Source: JADLHS01 sp044225555 (GTDB taxonomy: Bacteria > Verrucomicrobiota > Verrucomicrobiia > Limisphaerales > JADLHS01). From it: 64,000 nucleotides of DNA. How positions within the stretch are numbered: position 1 is the first letter of the stretch; each line of letters begins with the position of its first letter. This document shows, one piece after another, positions 8,227 through 16,623 of this stretch. The translations under genes were made by a program, and so were the position numbers. The DNA lies in NCBI GenBank assembly GCA_044225555.1, contig JBGAIM010000002.1:124001-188000 (forward strand), read 5' to 3'. A model generated the notes under the pieces. It searched no databases, had not been told where the DNA came from, and worked only from the letters and a program-made list of their open reading frames with translations.

Positions 8227-9183
8227 ATGTGGTTTGATCGAAAACAGAAGAACCGGCGGTTGAATCGCGTTCACGTCCTCGACGTGAAGTTGCGTTCCGA
8301 CCAGGTGCGCCGGTCGCGGCTGCGTGCGGGGGCCGTCGCGTTCGGGGTCGTGTTTGGCACTGTGTTCGGCGCGTACGTGCTGTGGCGGGCGGGGGAATGG
8401 GTGTTGAACAAGCTGGTTTACGAGAATCAGGCTTTTGCGATCCAGGAGGTGGAAGTGCAGAGCAATGGCATCATCGCCGCCGACCAGTTCCGGCGGTGGG
8501 CGAATGTCAAAGCTGGAGAGAACCTGCTCGCGCTCGATCTCGCGCGCGTGAAGCGGGACCTCGAAATGGTGCCGATGATCGCCACGGTTTCCCTGGAGCG
8601 CATTCTGCCCCGCACCTTGCGCATCCGGGTGACCGAACGCGAGGCCATCGCGCAAGTCAATCTGCCGCGAACCAAACCGGGCGGCGGACTGGAAGTGGCC
8701 GTGTACCACGTGGACGCGGAAGGCTTCGTCATGCTGCCCGTTGACCCGCGCCAGCGCACCGCCCCGCTGGTGCAAACGGACGATGCGCTCCCCAGTTTGA
8801 AAGGTGTCAACCTGGGCGATCTGCAGCCAGGCCGGCAGATAAATTCACCCCAGACCGCCGCGGCGCTGAGATTGATCTCCCAGTTTCCGTTTTCTCCCAT
8901 GGCCGGCCTGGCGGATTTGCGGAGCATTGACATCACGGCGTCCGATGTGCTCGTGGTGACAACCGGGCAGGGCAGCGAGGTGACGTTTGGCTTGGGCGAT
9001 CTCGATCGGCAGCTCCGGCGCTGGCGGGAGATTCATGAGTTCGGGCTGCGGATGAAGCGCAATGTGGCGGCCATTGACCTGGCGGTATCCAACAACGTTC
9101 CCGTGCGCTGGCTCGAAGCGAATGTTTCCCCTTCGCCAGCCAAACCGCCCAAAACCCTCCGAACCCGGAAACGCAATGTTTGA
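8227..9183 (+). CDS. ftsQ: Cell division protein FtsQ (POTRA domain)
   Basis: Bitopic division protein of 318 residues. A basic cytoplasmic N-terminus precedes one membrane segment (about 33-52), then a POTRA domain beginning IQEVEVQSNGIIAADQFRRW, then a beta domain with VSLERILPRTLRIRVTEREAIAQV, the typical FtsQ pattern. It scaffolds FtsB/FtsL at the divisome. Start ATG 8227 lies 7 bases after ddl. The stop overlaps ftsA by 8 bases. The tail after residue 295 is Pro/Lys/Arg-rich. Confidence 0.88.
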   Translation: MWFDRKQKNRRLNRVHVLDVKLRSDQVRRSRLRAGAVAFGVVFGTVFGAYVLWRAGEWVLNKLVYENQAFAIQEVEVQSNGIIAADQFRRWANVKAGENLLALDLARVKRDLEMVPMIATVSLERILPRTLRIRVTEREAIAQVNLPRTKPGGGLEVAVYHVDAEGFVMLPVDPRQRTAPLVQTDDALPSLKGVNLGDLQPGRQINSPQTAAALRLISQFPFSPMAGLADLRSIDITASDVLVVTTGQGSEVTFGLGDLDRQLRRWREIHEFGLRMKRNVAAIDLAVSNNVPVRWLEANVSPSPAKPPKTLRTRKRNV

Positions 9184-10396
9184 TTCCTCCTCCATCATTG
9201 TCGGCCTCGAAATCGGCACCTCGAAGGTCTGCGCCGTCGTGGGTGAACTGAACGAAGAAGGCGCGCTCAACATTGTTGGCCTCGGCCAGGCCCGCTCCCG
9301 CGGGGTGCGCAAGGGCGAGATCGTGGACGCCCGCGCAGTCGAGGAAGATGTGCGTCACGCCATCGTCGAGGCGGAGCAGATGGCGGATGTGGAGATTCGC
9401 AGTGTTTATCTCGGCGTGACTGGTGGGCATATTCGCGGTTTCAACAATCGCGGTGTGCATCCGGTGGTTTCCGCGGACCGCGAGATTTCGGACGAAGACG
9501 TGCAGGACGTGGTGAAGAACGCCAAGGCGATCAACTTGCCCGCGGACAACAACGTGCTGCACGCCATTCGCCAGCATTTTCTGGTGGACGGGCACGAGGG
9601 AGTCACCGATCCCGTGGGCATGTTGGGCGCGCGGCTCGAAGTGGATGTGCATGTCGTTCACGGCCACTTGAACCGATTGCAAAATGCCATTCGCGTGGTG
9701 AAAGGGATGCAGGTCGAGGTGGATGAAGTGGTGTTCAACGGGCTCGCTTCGTCGCTGGCGGTGTTGTCGCCTGCGCAGAAGGAACTGGGCGCGCTGGTCA
9801 TTGACATTGGCGGCGGTACGACGGATTACGTCGTTTATTCCGGCGGCGTGATCAAACACACCGGTGTGCTGGCGGTGGGTGGCGATCATGTTTCCAACGA
9901 CTTGGCCTTCGGCCTGAAGGTCCCGCTCGGCCGCGCGGAACAGCTCAAGATCGAAAACGGTTCGGCGCTCATGGATGACACGGTCAAAGGCCGGACGATG
10001 AACATCACCAGCGAACTCGGCCTGCCGCTTAACACCGTGAATCTGGAACATCTGCATCGCATCATGGCGTTGCGGCTGGAGGAAATGTTTCAATTGATCG
10101 CGCAGGACCTGGGGCAGGCGGGGTTGTTGGAGTATCTGCGGGCGGGAGTATTTCTCTGCGGGGGCGGCGCGCGCGTGCCCGGACTCGCGCAGCTCGCCTC
10201 GCAGGTGCTCGGACTTCCCGTTTGCATCGGCAAGACCACGTCGGTCAACGGTCTGAAGTCCACGCTGGATCAACCGGAGTTCGCTACGCCCATCGGACTG
10301 GTGAAATTTGGTTCGTTCAAACTGCGCAAGCGTGATGCGCGACCGTCATTGAAGGATATTATCAAGACCGGCTTCAGCAAACTCCTGCCGCGCTAA
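9176..10396 (+). CDS. ftsA: Cell division actin homologue FtsA
   Basis: Actin-like ATPase that anchors FtsZ filaments to the membrane. The ATG at 9176 gives 406 residues and overlaps the ftsQ stop. Seen: phosphate 1 loop VGLEIGTSKVCAVVGE, SHS2/1C-domain region with VTGGHIRGFNNRGVHPV, phosphate 2 loop VIDIGGGTTDYVVYSGG, adenosine motif FLCGGGARVPGLAQLA, and an amphipathic basic C-terminal helix (IIKTGFSKLLPR) suited to membrane binding. The next gene, FtsZ, starts 12 bases downstream. Confidence 0.95.
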   Translation: MFDSSSIIVGLEIGTSKVCAVVGELNEEGALNIVGLGQARSRGVRKGEIVDARAVEEDVRHAIVEAEQMADVEIRSVYLGVTGGHIRGFNNRGVHPVVSADREISDEDVQDVVKNAKAINLPADNNVLHAIRQHFLVDGHEGVTDPVGMLGARLEVDVHVVHGHLNRLQNAIRVVKGMQVEVDEVVFNGLASSLAVLSPAQKELGALVIDIGGGTTDYVVYSGGVIKHTGVLAVGGDHVSNDLAFGLKVPLGRAEQLKIENGSALMDDTVKGRTMNITSELGLPLNTVNLEHLHRIMALRLEEMFQLIAQDLGQAGLLEYLRAGVFLCGGGARVPGLAQLASQVLGLPVCIGKTTSVNGLKSTLDQPEFATPIGLVKFGSFKLRKRDARPSLKDIIKTGFSKLLPR

Positions 10397-10408
10397 CCGA
10401 ACGTTGCC

Positions 10409-11713
10409 ATGGAAACTGAAATCAACTCCCCGTCGCCCCAACCGGTGACACCCCGGCGTTCCGTCACCATCTTTGGGGTGGGAACGGCGGGTGTGACCAT
10501 GATCGAACTGATGGCGAAGGAGGATTTTTGCGGCGCAAAATTTGTGGCGGTGAACACGGACGGCTCGGCGCCAACTGCGGTTGCCGAATCAGTTCAGCTT
10601 GAAGGGAAACTGCTGCGCGGTTTGGGCACGGGCGGGGATCCGGAACGCGGCGGCGAGCTGGCCGAGGAACAGTTTGACCGGTTGAAAACCTCCTGTGCCG
10701 GAGCGGACGTGGTGTTGATTCTTGCCGGGCTTGGTGGCGGTACCGGCTCGGGCGTAAGTTCAGTACTGGCCCGGGCCGCCCGGGAAAGCGGCGCGCTGGT
10801 CCTCGCGTTTGTCACGCTGCCCTTCAACTGCGAAGGCAACCAACGGCAGCGGCAGGCGCAACAGGCGCTGGATGCCTTGCGCAACGTTGCGGATGGCGTC
10901 ATTTGTCTGCCGCACCAAAAAGCCGTCAAGCTCCTGGAGGAACACTGCGGGTTTGCGGACACGTTTTGCGCCTCGGCCAAAGTTTTGATCGAAGGCGTGC
11001 GGGGCGTGTGGCGGCTGCTGATGTATCGAGGTCTGATTGAAATTCATTTCGAGGAACTGTGCGCCGTGCTGCGCGAACGGCACGGCGAGAGCTGCTTCGC
11101 CACGGTGGAGTCCGCCGGCACCACGCGCGCCCGCGATGCCATTGAAAAGCTTCCCGCCCATCCGCTGCTGGATGGCGGCGAGGCGTTGAAACAGGCGGAC
11201 ACGGTATTGGTGAGCCTCATGGGCGGACCGGACCTTTCGATGGCCGACGTGAACCGCGTGATGGAAGACGTCAATCAACAATGTCGCAACGCCCGCGTCA
11301 TCATGGGGGCGGCCGTGGACGAAACCTTCCGCGACCGCCTGGCGGTGACGATCATTGTTTCGCGCAAGCGGAAGCCTGACGCCGCGAAGACGGGTCCGGC
11401 GAAAGCTGCCGAAGCGGAGACCCCATCGCCGGAGTTTGACACCGAGTTGTTGCACCCGAGCAAGCCGGAACGTCCCAGCGCGCGCCTGGTGCCGCCAGCG
11501 CCGGTGTTGACGGCGGAACAGCGCGACCAGATTCTCGCCAAGCAAACCGGCAAGCCGGTGCGTGGCCGCAAAGCCGGTCCGCGCATGAAGCAAACCACAC
11601 TGCCGCTCGACATCGTCAACAAAGGCCGGTTCGACAAGAGCGAACCGACCATTCACAAGGGTGAAGACCTCGACCTGCCGACCTACGTGCGCCGGGGTAT
11701 TTCCTTGAATTGA
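10409..11713 (+). CDS. ftsZ: Divergent FtsZ (tubulin-like GTPase)
   Basis: Septal-ring GTPase of 434 residues, last gene of the division cluster. GTP-binding features are kept: VNTDGSA near residue 48, GLGTGGDPERGGE, the tubulin signature GLGGGTGSG at 107-115, and PFNCEGNQR. The T7 synergy loop that reaches the neighbouring subunit's GTP is not canonical: GLIEIHFEELC at 208-218 replaces GLINVDFADVR, giving Glu211, His213 and Glu216 where E. coli has Asn207, Asp209 and Asp212. A linker rich in Pro and Lys leads to DLPTYVRRGISLN, which resembles the conserved FtsA/ZipA-binding peptide. Position and C-terminus argue for a functional but altered FtsZ. Confidence 0.9.
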   Translation: METEINSPSPQPVTPRRSVTIFGVGTAGVTMIELMAKEDFCGAKFVAVNTDGSAPTAVAESVQLEGKLLRGLGTGGDPERGGELAEEQFDRLKTSCAGADVVLILAGLGGGTGSGVSSVLARAARESGALVLAFVTLPFNCEGNQRQRQAQQALDALRNVADGVICLPHQKAVKLLEEHCGFADTFCASAKVLIEGVRGVWRLLMYRGLIEIHFEELCAVLRERHGESCFATVESAGTTRARDAIEKLPAHPLLDGGEALKQADTVLVSLMGGPDLSMADVNRVMEDVNQQCRNARVIMGAAVDETFRDRLAVTIIVSRKRKPDAAKTGPAKAAEAETPSPEFDTELLHPSKPERPSARLVPPAPVLTAEQRDQILAKQTGKPVRGRKAGPRMKQTTLPLDIVNKGRFDKSEPTIHKGEDLDLPTYVRRGISLN

Positions 11714-11813
11714 GGCGGGTCACCCGGCGGAGATGACCTGCGGTGCGGCATTTGCGACGCGGGGATATGGGCTGAAACTGGGGCGATCGGCTTACGCCAA
11801 TAACGGTCCGCTG

Positions 11814-13124
11814 TTATGGGACCGCGCTCATGATCGTTCCCGCACTGCCGTGGATTTTGTGCGCGGCTTTGTGCATGACAAGAATTCCCAACAGTCCCCC
11901 GGGGCCGTAAAAGCCGCTGAACTTCACGTTTGCCATGGTTTCGATCATCGCTCCGTCGCGGCTTAAACCGGTCACGGGCTCGGAGTGTTGTACCGCTTCC
12001 TGGAGGATCCAGCGCCGCCCGCAGGCATGGTCGGCGAGGAGGGTGCGGGCCAACTCCTCACATTGTGCCTTGGAAAGCGTGCTGGCGAGAAACACGGATT
12101 TGCTGCCCCAGTTGAGCGCGATGTCCGTGCCGGCGTATTTCAGAAAGTAGCCCCGTTGCCGGCGGGGCATGCGGCAAAAATCATCGAGGGTCAGGCGGCT
12201 GCCGTCGATCCATTCGCAGCCTTCCGGTGACACGACGCTGGTGAAGGGAAATAATGCGCGACATTCGTCGTCAAAGTGGGCGCGGGTCTTCGACCAGAAC
12301 GGCCAGGCCATGATGATTTTCCCGTCGAACAGTGCGGATGGGGAAAGATCGAACCACAGCTGACCTTGCTCGCATCGTTCCAGCCGCTCGGCGAAGAAAT
12401 TGTGGTGCGGCAGGGTGATAAAATCATGGCTGCGGACGAAATTGCAATCGGCCGGTCCAAGGTCGCGATCGCTGCCGAAATACTTCAACCCGTGTTCGCG
12501 GGTGCGCTGCAGGAAATACCGCGCGCCGTGCGGACGTGAGGCGTTGTCGGTCAGGTGATGAATGACCGGGGGGCGGCCCAGCTGCGATTCCAGCGCGTGG
12601 GCAAAGCCGCCTGCCAGCGAGTGGCCGAAGTGCTGCGCGCGGCCAAACACTTCGGGGTTGTTCCGATACAACGTCAGCAGCTCCTCGGCCAGACACCAGC
12701 CGCTGCCCGGGCACTGGATCTCCGAGAGCTTGCCGGCTGCCGGCTCGTCGGTGCGGAAAAAAAACGGCGGGCGTTGTTGCCGTTCGGTCAGTCGCCGATG
12801 GTATGCCTGGGCAAGATGTGCCGGTACGTCTGCGAGCACCGATTGCGCGATTTCCGGATCCGCCTCGCCGTCCAGGCTCGCCTTGAACAGAGCGCACACG
12901 GTTTGCTGAAATCGCTGGAGCGGGGCATGACGGCGACGAAATCCATCCAGCGTTCGTTCATCCATGGGATAAGGGGCCGCCCGGAGGAGTGCGGTGAAAC
13001 CCACATCGATGTTCAACTGCTGATTGATGTCTTCGTCGAGTTGGCGATAGAGGTCGTGGACCGGCATGGCGATGGCCTGGTTGCGCGGTGGTTCCTCGGA
13101 AGTGGCGATGGCCGGTGTGGTCAT
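11814..13124 (-). CDS. ATP-grasp-like protein paired with a PP-loop ATPase, function unknown
   Basis: A 436-residue cytoplasmic-looking protein that I cannot assign to a named enzyme. FRTDEPAAGKLSEIQCPGSGW looks like the acidic metal-binding strand of a permuted ATP-grasp fold. Further on, YFLKYAGTDIALNWGSKSV and WILQEAV resemble the lysine-containing ATP-binding strands. The C-terminus ends GFYGPGGLLGILV followed by a His-rich MHKAAHKIHGS segment. The start is ATG 13124, which overlaps the stop of the PP-loop gene (ATGA), so the two proteins are translated together. This suggests a two-step ATP-dependent ligation or modification. It runs convergently toward ftsZ. Family assignment is an inference. 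Confidence 0.6.
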   Translation of the reverse strand: MTTPAIATSEEPPRNQAIAMPVHDLYRQLDEDINQQLNIDVGFTALLRAAPYPMDERTLDGFRRRHAPLQRFQQTVCALFKASLDGEADPEIAQSVLADVPAHLAQAYHRRLTERQQRPPFFFRTDEPAAGKLSEIQCPGSGWCLAEELLTLYRNNPEVFGRAQHFGHSLAGGFAHALESQLGRPPVIHHLTDNASRPHGARYFLQRTREHGLKYFGSDRDLGPADCNFVRSHDFITLPHHNFFAERLERCEQGQLWFDLSPSALFDGKIIMAWPFWSKTRAHFDDECRALFPFTSVVSPEGCEWIDGSRLTLDDFCRMPRRQRGYFLKYAGTDIALNWGSKSVFLASTLSKAQCEELARTLLADHACGRRWILQEAVQHSEPVTGLSRDGAMIETMANVKFSGFYGPGGLLGILVMHKAAHKIHGSAGTIMSAVP

Positions 13125-14368
13125 GAGGGCTGGCTTTGATGTGACGTGGTTTCCGGCAGGTTCGCGGCCGTTGGCAGCAGACGGTGAAAAGCTCTTTTTA
13201 AGCGCCCTCCCAATCCTCGCGGCGCGCCCGGTGAAACGCCGCGTTGAATATGGATGCAACTTTCGAGCTCATCGACCCATGGCGCATGAAGATGTGCTTG
13301 GCGCGCGGCTGCAAGCAACTCCTCCAGACGCGTGACCGACACGGGATTGATGCGCACGGTGGCAAGCCCGCGAATGGCCGTCACCAACGACGGAATGGGC
13401 AGGCTGGTGGGAATGGGTTTGCCCTCCACGGCAAAGCAGATTGCCGTGCCCACGCACCGGAGGCACCTGCCGCAATTCCGCTCTTTATGCGGCCCCTCCC
13501 AGCAGACGCGCAGGCAACTCATGGCTTCGCTCCACGACGCCACCGCCCGCGCCTTTTCGCGCCGGGTATACTCCCCGCCATCATAGACCACCCGCAGGCT
13601 GCGGCTGGAGAGCAGGCCATCGGTTAAGGGATTGGATCCCCACGGAAACCGAAGCCCAGGGTAAACATGCGAACCGGCGATCAATCCGGTTGAAAACCTC
13701 TTGCTCACGAGATGAAGGCAGCAGGCCAGGGCGGCCCCGTGGGTCTGTTCCCAATCGTCATCGAACTCGCGGAAATTGGTGGCGACCGGGATTAATTCGA
13801 GTCCGACACTGCCGACCAGATTGCGGGAGTTTTCCGCCGCGCGGCGGAAACCCTCGGGTTCGGCCAATGGAATGTCGAACCCGTGGACCATCACGGCCGC
13901 TGAAAGGTTTTGCAATCGGCGGCGGCAGAGCTTCTGCGTGTGGCGCCAGGCGGTGAAGCACGAGTCCAGTCCCCCGGAAAACATCAGGGCAGCACGATCA
14001 CCGATTGCGGCCTCACTCTCCTGTTCGCGATCCGCCTCGATCTCCACCGGATGATAACGTTCCGGATGCCAGCAATGCCAGGCGGCTTGGAATTCCTCCA
14101 GATTTCGGAGCAAGGACGGAGACACTTTTCCGTGAACTCGCAGGTGACTTGCGTGGCGCATTGCCAAAAAAATTGTCCCGAGCACGAACGCGTCTTGGGA
14201 ATCTGGGAGGCTGGCCTCATGCTCGGCCGGCAGCCGCCACCAGAGCGTTCGGGCTGCGGCGCCTCCGGTTTCGAGTCGAACGCTGATTTCGACCTGGTTC
14301 TCTCGGCGCTGGACGGCCTGAGGCCAGACGGCCAGCTGCTTTTGGGTGGTTCGCGTGCGGGATTTCAT
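13121..14368 (-). CDS. QueC-like PP-loop ATPase with a zinc cluster
   Basis: A 415-residue protein of the adenine-nucleotide alpha-hydrolase superfamily. The PP-loop pyrophosphatase motif SGGLDS is at residues 131-136. A QueC-like metal site lies at Cys289, Cys299, Cys302 and Cys305 (CW..., NCGRCLRC). Between them, GSNPLTDGLLSS and YDGGEYTRREKA are typical of QueC-like proteins in biosynthetic clusters. The N-terminal 120 residues are unlike QueC. ATG 14368 was chosen because upstream codons run into a non-conserved basic stretch; an in-frame ATG at 14629 would overlap the neighbouring porin gene. Such enzymes adenylate a carboxylate to make an amide or nitrile. The substrate here is unknown. 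Confidence 0.75.
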   Translation of the reverse strand: MKSRTRTTQKQLAVWPQAVQRRENQVEISVRLETGGAAARTLWWRLPAEHEASLPDSQDAFVLGTIFLAMRHASHLRVHGKVSPSLLRNLEEFQAAWHCWHPERYHPVEIEADREQESEAAIGDRAALMFSGGLDSCFTAWRHTQKLCRRRLQNLSAAVMVHGFDIPLAEPEGFRRAAENSRNLVGSVGLELIPVATNFREFDDDWEQTHGAALACCLHLVSKRFSTGLIAGSHVYPGLRFPWGSNPLTDGLLSSRSLRVVYDGGEYTRREKARAVASWSEAMSCLRVCWEGPHKERNCGRCLRCVGTAICFAVEGKPIPTSLPIPSLVTAIRGLATVRINPVSVTRLEELLAAARQAHLHAPWVDELESCIHIQRGVSPGAPRGLGGRLKRAFHRLLPTAANLPETTSHQSQPS

Positions 14369-14595
14369 GGTGTTTACGGCAAAACCGCCACCTCTGCGTC
14401 CACGCCTGGCTGGGGAAATGGTGTGGAGCAGACGCCTGAGGGGAGGACAAAGTTTTTCGAACCCATGCGATTGAACCCGGATCAGTTTATGCAGGCAGCG
14501 GGCAAAGGCGACAGAAAATTCCCAAACCGGGAGGGGCTCGTCAGCACGAGCGGCAGCGGACGGCCGCGTGACCAATATTGCGTCCGGATGCTTGG

Positions 14596-16044
14596 CTAGA
14601 AATTCAGCGTTAGTTGGCCATAGAACCAATTCGCGTCCTGCGAACCGCTGGCGGTGAGCGATTCCTTTACGTAGTCACCGCGAAAGAAGTGGCCATAACC
14701 CGCCTGGACGTTGAGCCAGTTCTTGAAGACGTAGGTGGCAACCAGGTCAATCTCCGAGCCGGCAAAACTGCCGTTGTTGGGGTTGATGCCATAGCCGCCA
14801 GTCGTGCGGGCGGAACCGTTCACCGCATAGAAATAATCCGAAGTCTCCGCCAGCCAAAACAGGTGGTAATCCAGTGTCACGGTCAGGCCCTTGACGGGTT
14901 TGATGGCGGAGGTGAACCGGACATTATGAATGTTCTGCCAGGAAACAAAATCCATGTAGCCATAGAATTTGTGGTTGGTGGGGAACAGATTCTCAAACGT
15001 ACCGTGATCGCCGTCGGTGGGATTGTTGTCGCCCGAGGCATAGTTGTATTCCAAGCCCAGTCGCGGCGACCAACTGGTGTCCTGCCAGGTATAACCGCCA
15101 GCCGCATGTGCGGCGAAGGCCAGGTGATTGAGATCATTGGTCAGGGTCGTGGAGTAAAAACTGCCGAATTGTCCGGCTAACTCCGCGTCGTAGTCCCAAC
15201 CGCCGAATTGTCCGGGCAACGACTTGAAGCGCAGACCCGTGGTGTAGATGTCGCGCGCCGTCGGACCGCCCGCTTGCGGACTGCCCGTGGTGGCGGTGGG
15301 TGATTGCGGACTGGTGTTGCGCGCCAGGAAGTAAAGTTGCGTCTCCTGTTTGGGAATGATCGTGCGCGTCGAGGCATACAGGCCGGAGAACCAGTCGTAA
15401 TCGTTGTCCACGTTGAACACGCCGTCATTGGCCAGGACGACGCGACTGGTGAAAGCGTCCACCCACAAGGTGTCGTTCTCGTAACGCAGTTTCGCGGCGT
15501 CAAACACCCGGCCGATGTTGTTCCAGTCGAATGCGCCGACGAGGCGCTCGTCGCCGTAGCTCAGTTCCTGCCGACCGACCTTTGCGGTGATGGGGAATTC
15601 TTTGGCGTTACCCAACACGAAGTAGGCCTGGTTCAAATCAATGACGTCCTCTTCTGGCTCAGGCCGGCGTTTGTCGTCGTAGGAAACGCTATTGCGCCCC
15701 TCTCCATAGAGGTTCAACCACGAGTTGGGTTTCCAGCCGACGTGAAGTTTCTCGCGCAGCAACCAGTATTTGTTGTCTGGTGTGAGCTGGCTGAAATCCA
15801 CGGCGTTGGCGCCGGCGCCCGGCACAGCAAAGCCGCGCTTGCTTTCAAAGCGCGCCCGCACCTGGCCGCCGATGTCCCAATTGGTGAGCGCGGGAGTGAG
15901 GTCGCGCAGATAATCATTGAGCAGGCCCGCGTTGATCGGAGGCTTGGCTGCCGGGGCGGGTGTTGCGATTTGTTGGGCGGAAACGCCGACATTGAAGCAG
16001 CCAGTCAAGACTACGATAGCAACCGGGATGGAGTTTGATTTCAT
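14596..16044 (-). CDS. Alginate-export-like outer membrane porin
   Basis: A 482-residue outer-membrane beta-barrel protein resembling the AlgE/alginate_exp family. There is a signal peptide (about 1-23, ending GVSAQQ), then many alternating aromatic beta-strands such as VGRQELSYGDERLVG and WNNIGRVFDAAKL, ending in a C-terminal aromatic residue (QLTLNF), as expected of barrel proteins. The start overlaps the previous gene's stop (ATGA 16044-16041). As the last gene of the cytochrome operon it may import the substrate of the periplasmic reductase or release its product. The name reflects the family, not alginate transport. Confidence 0.75.
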   Translation of the reverse strand: MKSNSIPVAIVVLTGCFNVGVSAQQIATPAPAAKPPINAGLLNDYLRDLTPALTNWDIGGQVRARFESKRGFAVPGAGANAVDFSQLTPDNKYWLLREKLHVGWKPNSWLNLYGEGRNSVSYDDKRRPEPEEDVIDLNQAYFVLGNAKEFPITAKVGRQELSYGDERLVGAFDWNNIGRVFDAAKLRYENDTLWVDAFTSRVVLANDGVFNVDNDYDWFSGLYASTRTIIPKQETQLYFLARNTSPQSPTATTGSPQAGGPTARDIYTTGLRFKSLPGQFGGWDYDAELAGQFGSFYSTTLTNDLNHLAFAAHAAGGYTWQDTSWSPRLGLEYNYASGDNNPTDGDHGTFENLFPTNHKFYGYMDFVSWQNIHNVRFTSAIKPVKGLTVTLDYHLFWLAETSDYFYAVNGSARTTGGYGINPNNGSFAGSEIDLVATYVFKNWLNVQAGYGHFFRGDYVKESLTASGSQDANWFYGQLTLNF

Positions 16045-16565
16045 GATGCGAATTTGCCGCTGCAGGCGGACCCTTGCCCGGCGAGCCGGGTTTCTGCGCC
16101 GATGAAGTCTGCCAGCGCGCACATTTTTTCGTAATACTCGTCCTCCATCAGACCCAGCAGCGTCGCCCCATAAAGCAAGCAGTGATCGTCGGAGATGATG
16201 TCGCCGTAGTTGATCAGCGGGATCATGTAGGCGACGGCGAGCGGGAGAAAGTCGGGACGATTCTTCAACAGCGGGCGAACGTACAGCACGCGGCCATCCT
16301 GCTCGGTGTTGCGCCAGTCAATATCTGGTTGGGCGAACTGATGCATGGCCATCTCGCCGAACTCGAAGACGAGCCGCACGGGATGGCGGAGGGAATCGGG
16401 ATCGTGCAGGAGCGCGTCAAGTTTGTCAGCGGTGAGCGGGCCGTGCTTCTGATGCGCCACGATGGCCTGCGCGAGGATGTGCTCGCGGAGGCTTTGCTGG
16501 CCCAACTGCTCCAACTCCGCCGGGGACATCTTGCGGAGGTCGGTGGTCTGGGTGGACGCAGTCAT
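16041..16565 (-). CDS. Conserved-looking protein of the cytochrome operon, unknown function
   Basis: 174 residues, no signal peptide, no heme motif and no membrane segment apart from one moderately hydrophobic stretch (PLAVAYMIPLINYGD). The N-terminus has a helical, charged region (MSPAELEQLGQQSLREHILAQAI). The C-terminus has one Cys. The start at 16565 lies 58 bases after the octaheme gene and was preferred over an in-frame ATG at 16604. Position between the octaheme cytochrome and the porin suggests an accessory or maturation role. I do not recognise the family. Confidence 0.6.
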   Translation of the reverse strand: MTASTQTTDLRKMSPAELEQLGQQSLREHILAQAIVAHQKHGPLTADKLDALLHDPDSLRHPVRLVFEFGEMAMHQFAQPDIDWRNTEQDGRVLYVRPLLKNRPDFLPLAVAYMIPLINYGDIISDDHCLLYGATLLGLMEDEYYEKMCALADFIGAETRLAGQGSACSGKFAS

Positions 16566-16623
16566 GGTTTGAAAAGTTCCCGGAGCGCACGGCAGGAAGC
16601 GCACGCCCCGGGTTCTGGACTCG

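Noticed and set aside
8933..10273. 446-codon frame antisense to ftsA
   Set aside because: Shadow of a well-supported FtsA; composition is His/Arg-rich without motifs.
11714..11813. Terminator between ftsZ and the convergent ATP-grasp gene
   Set aside because: Only a 5-base ATAAC/GTTAT stem is visible without a T-run; too weak to claim.
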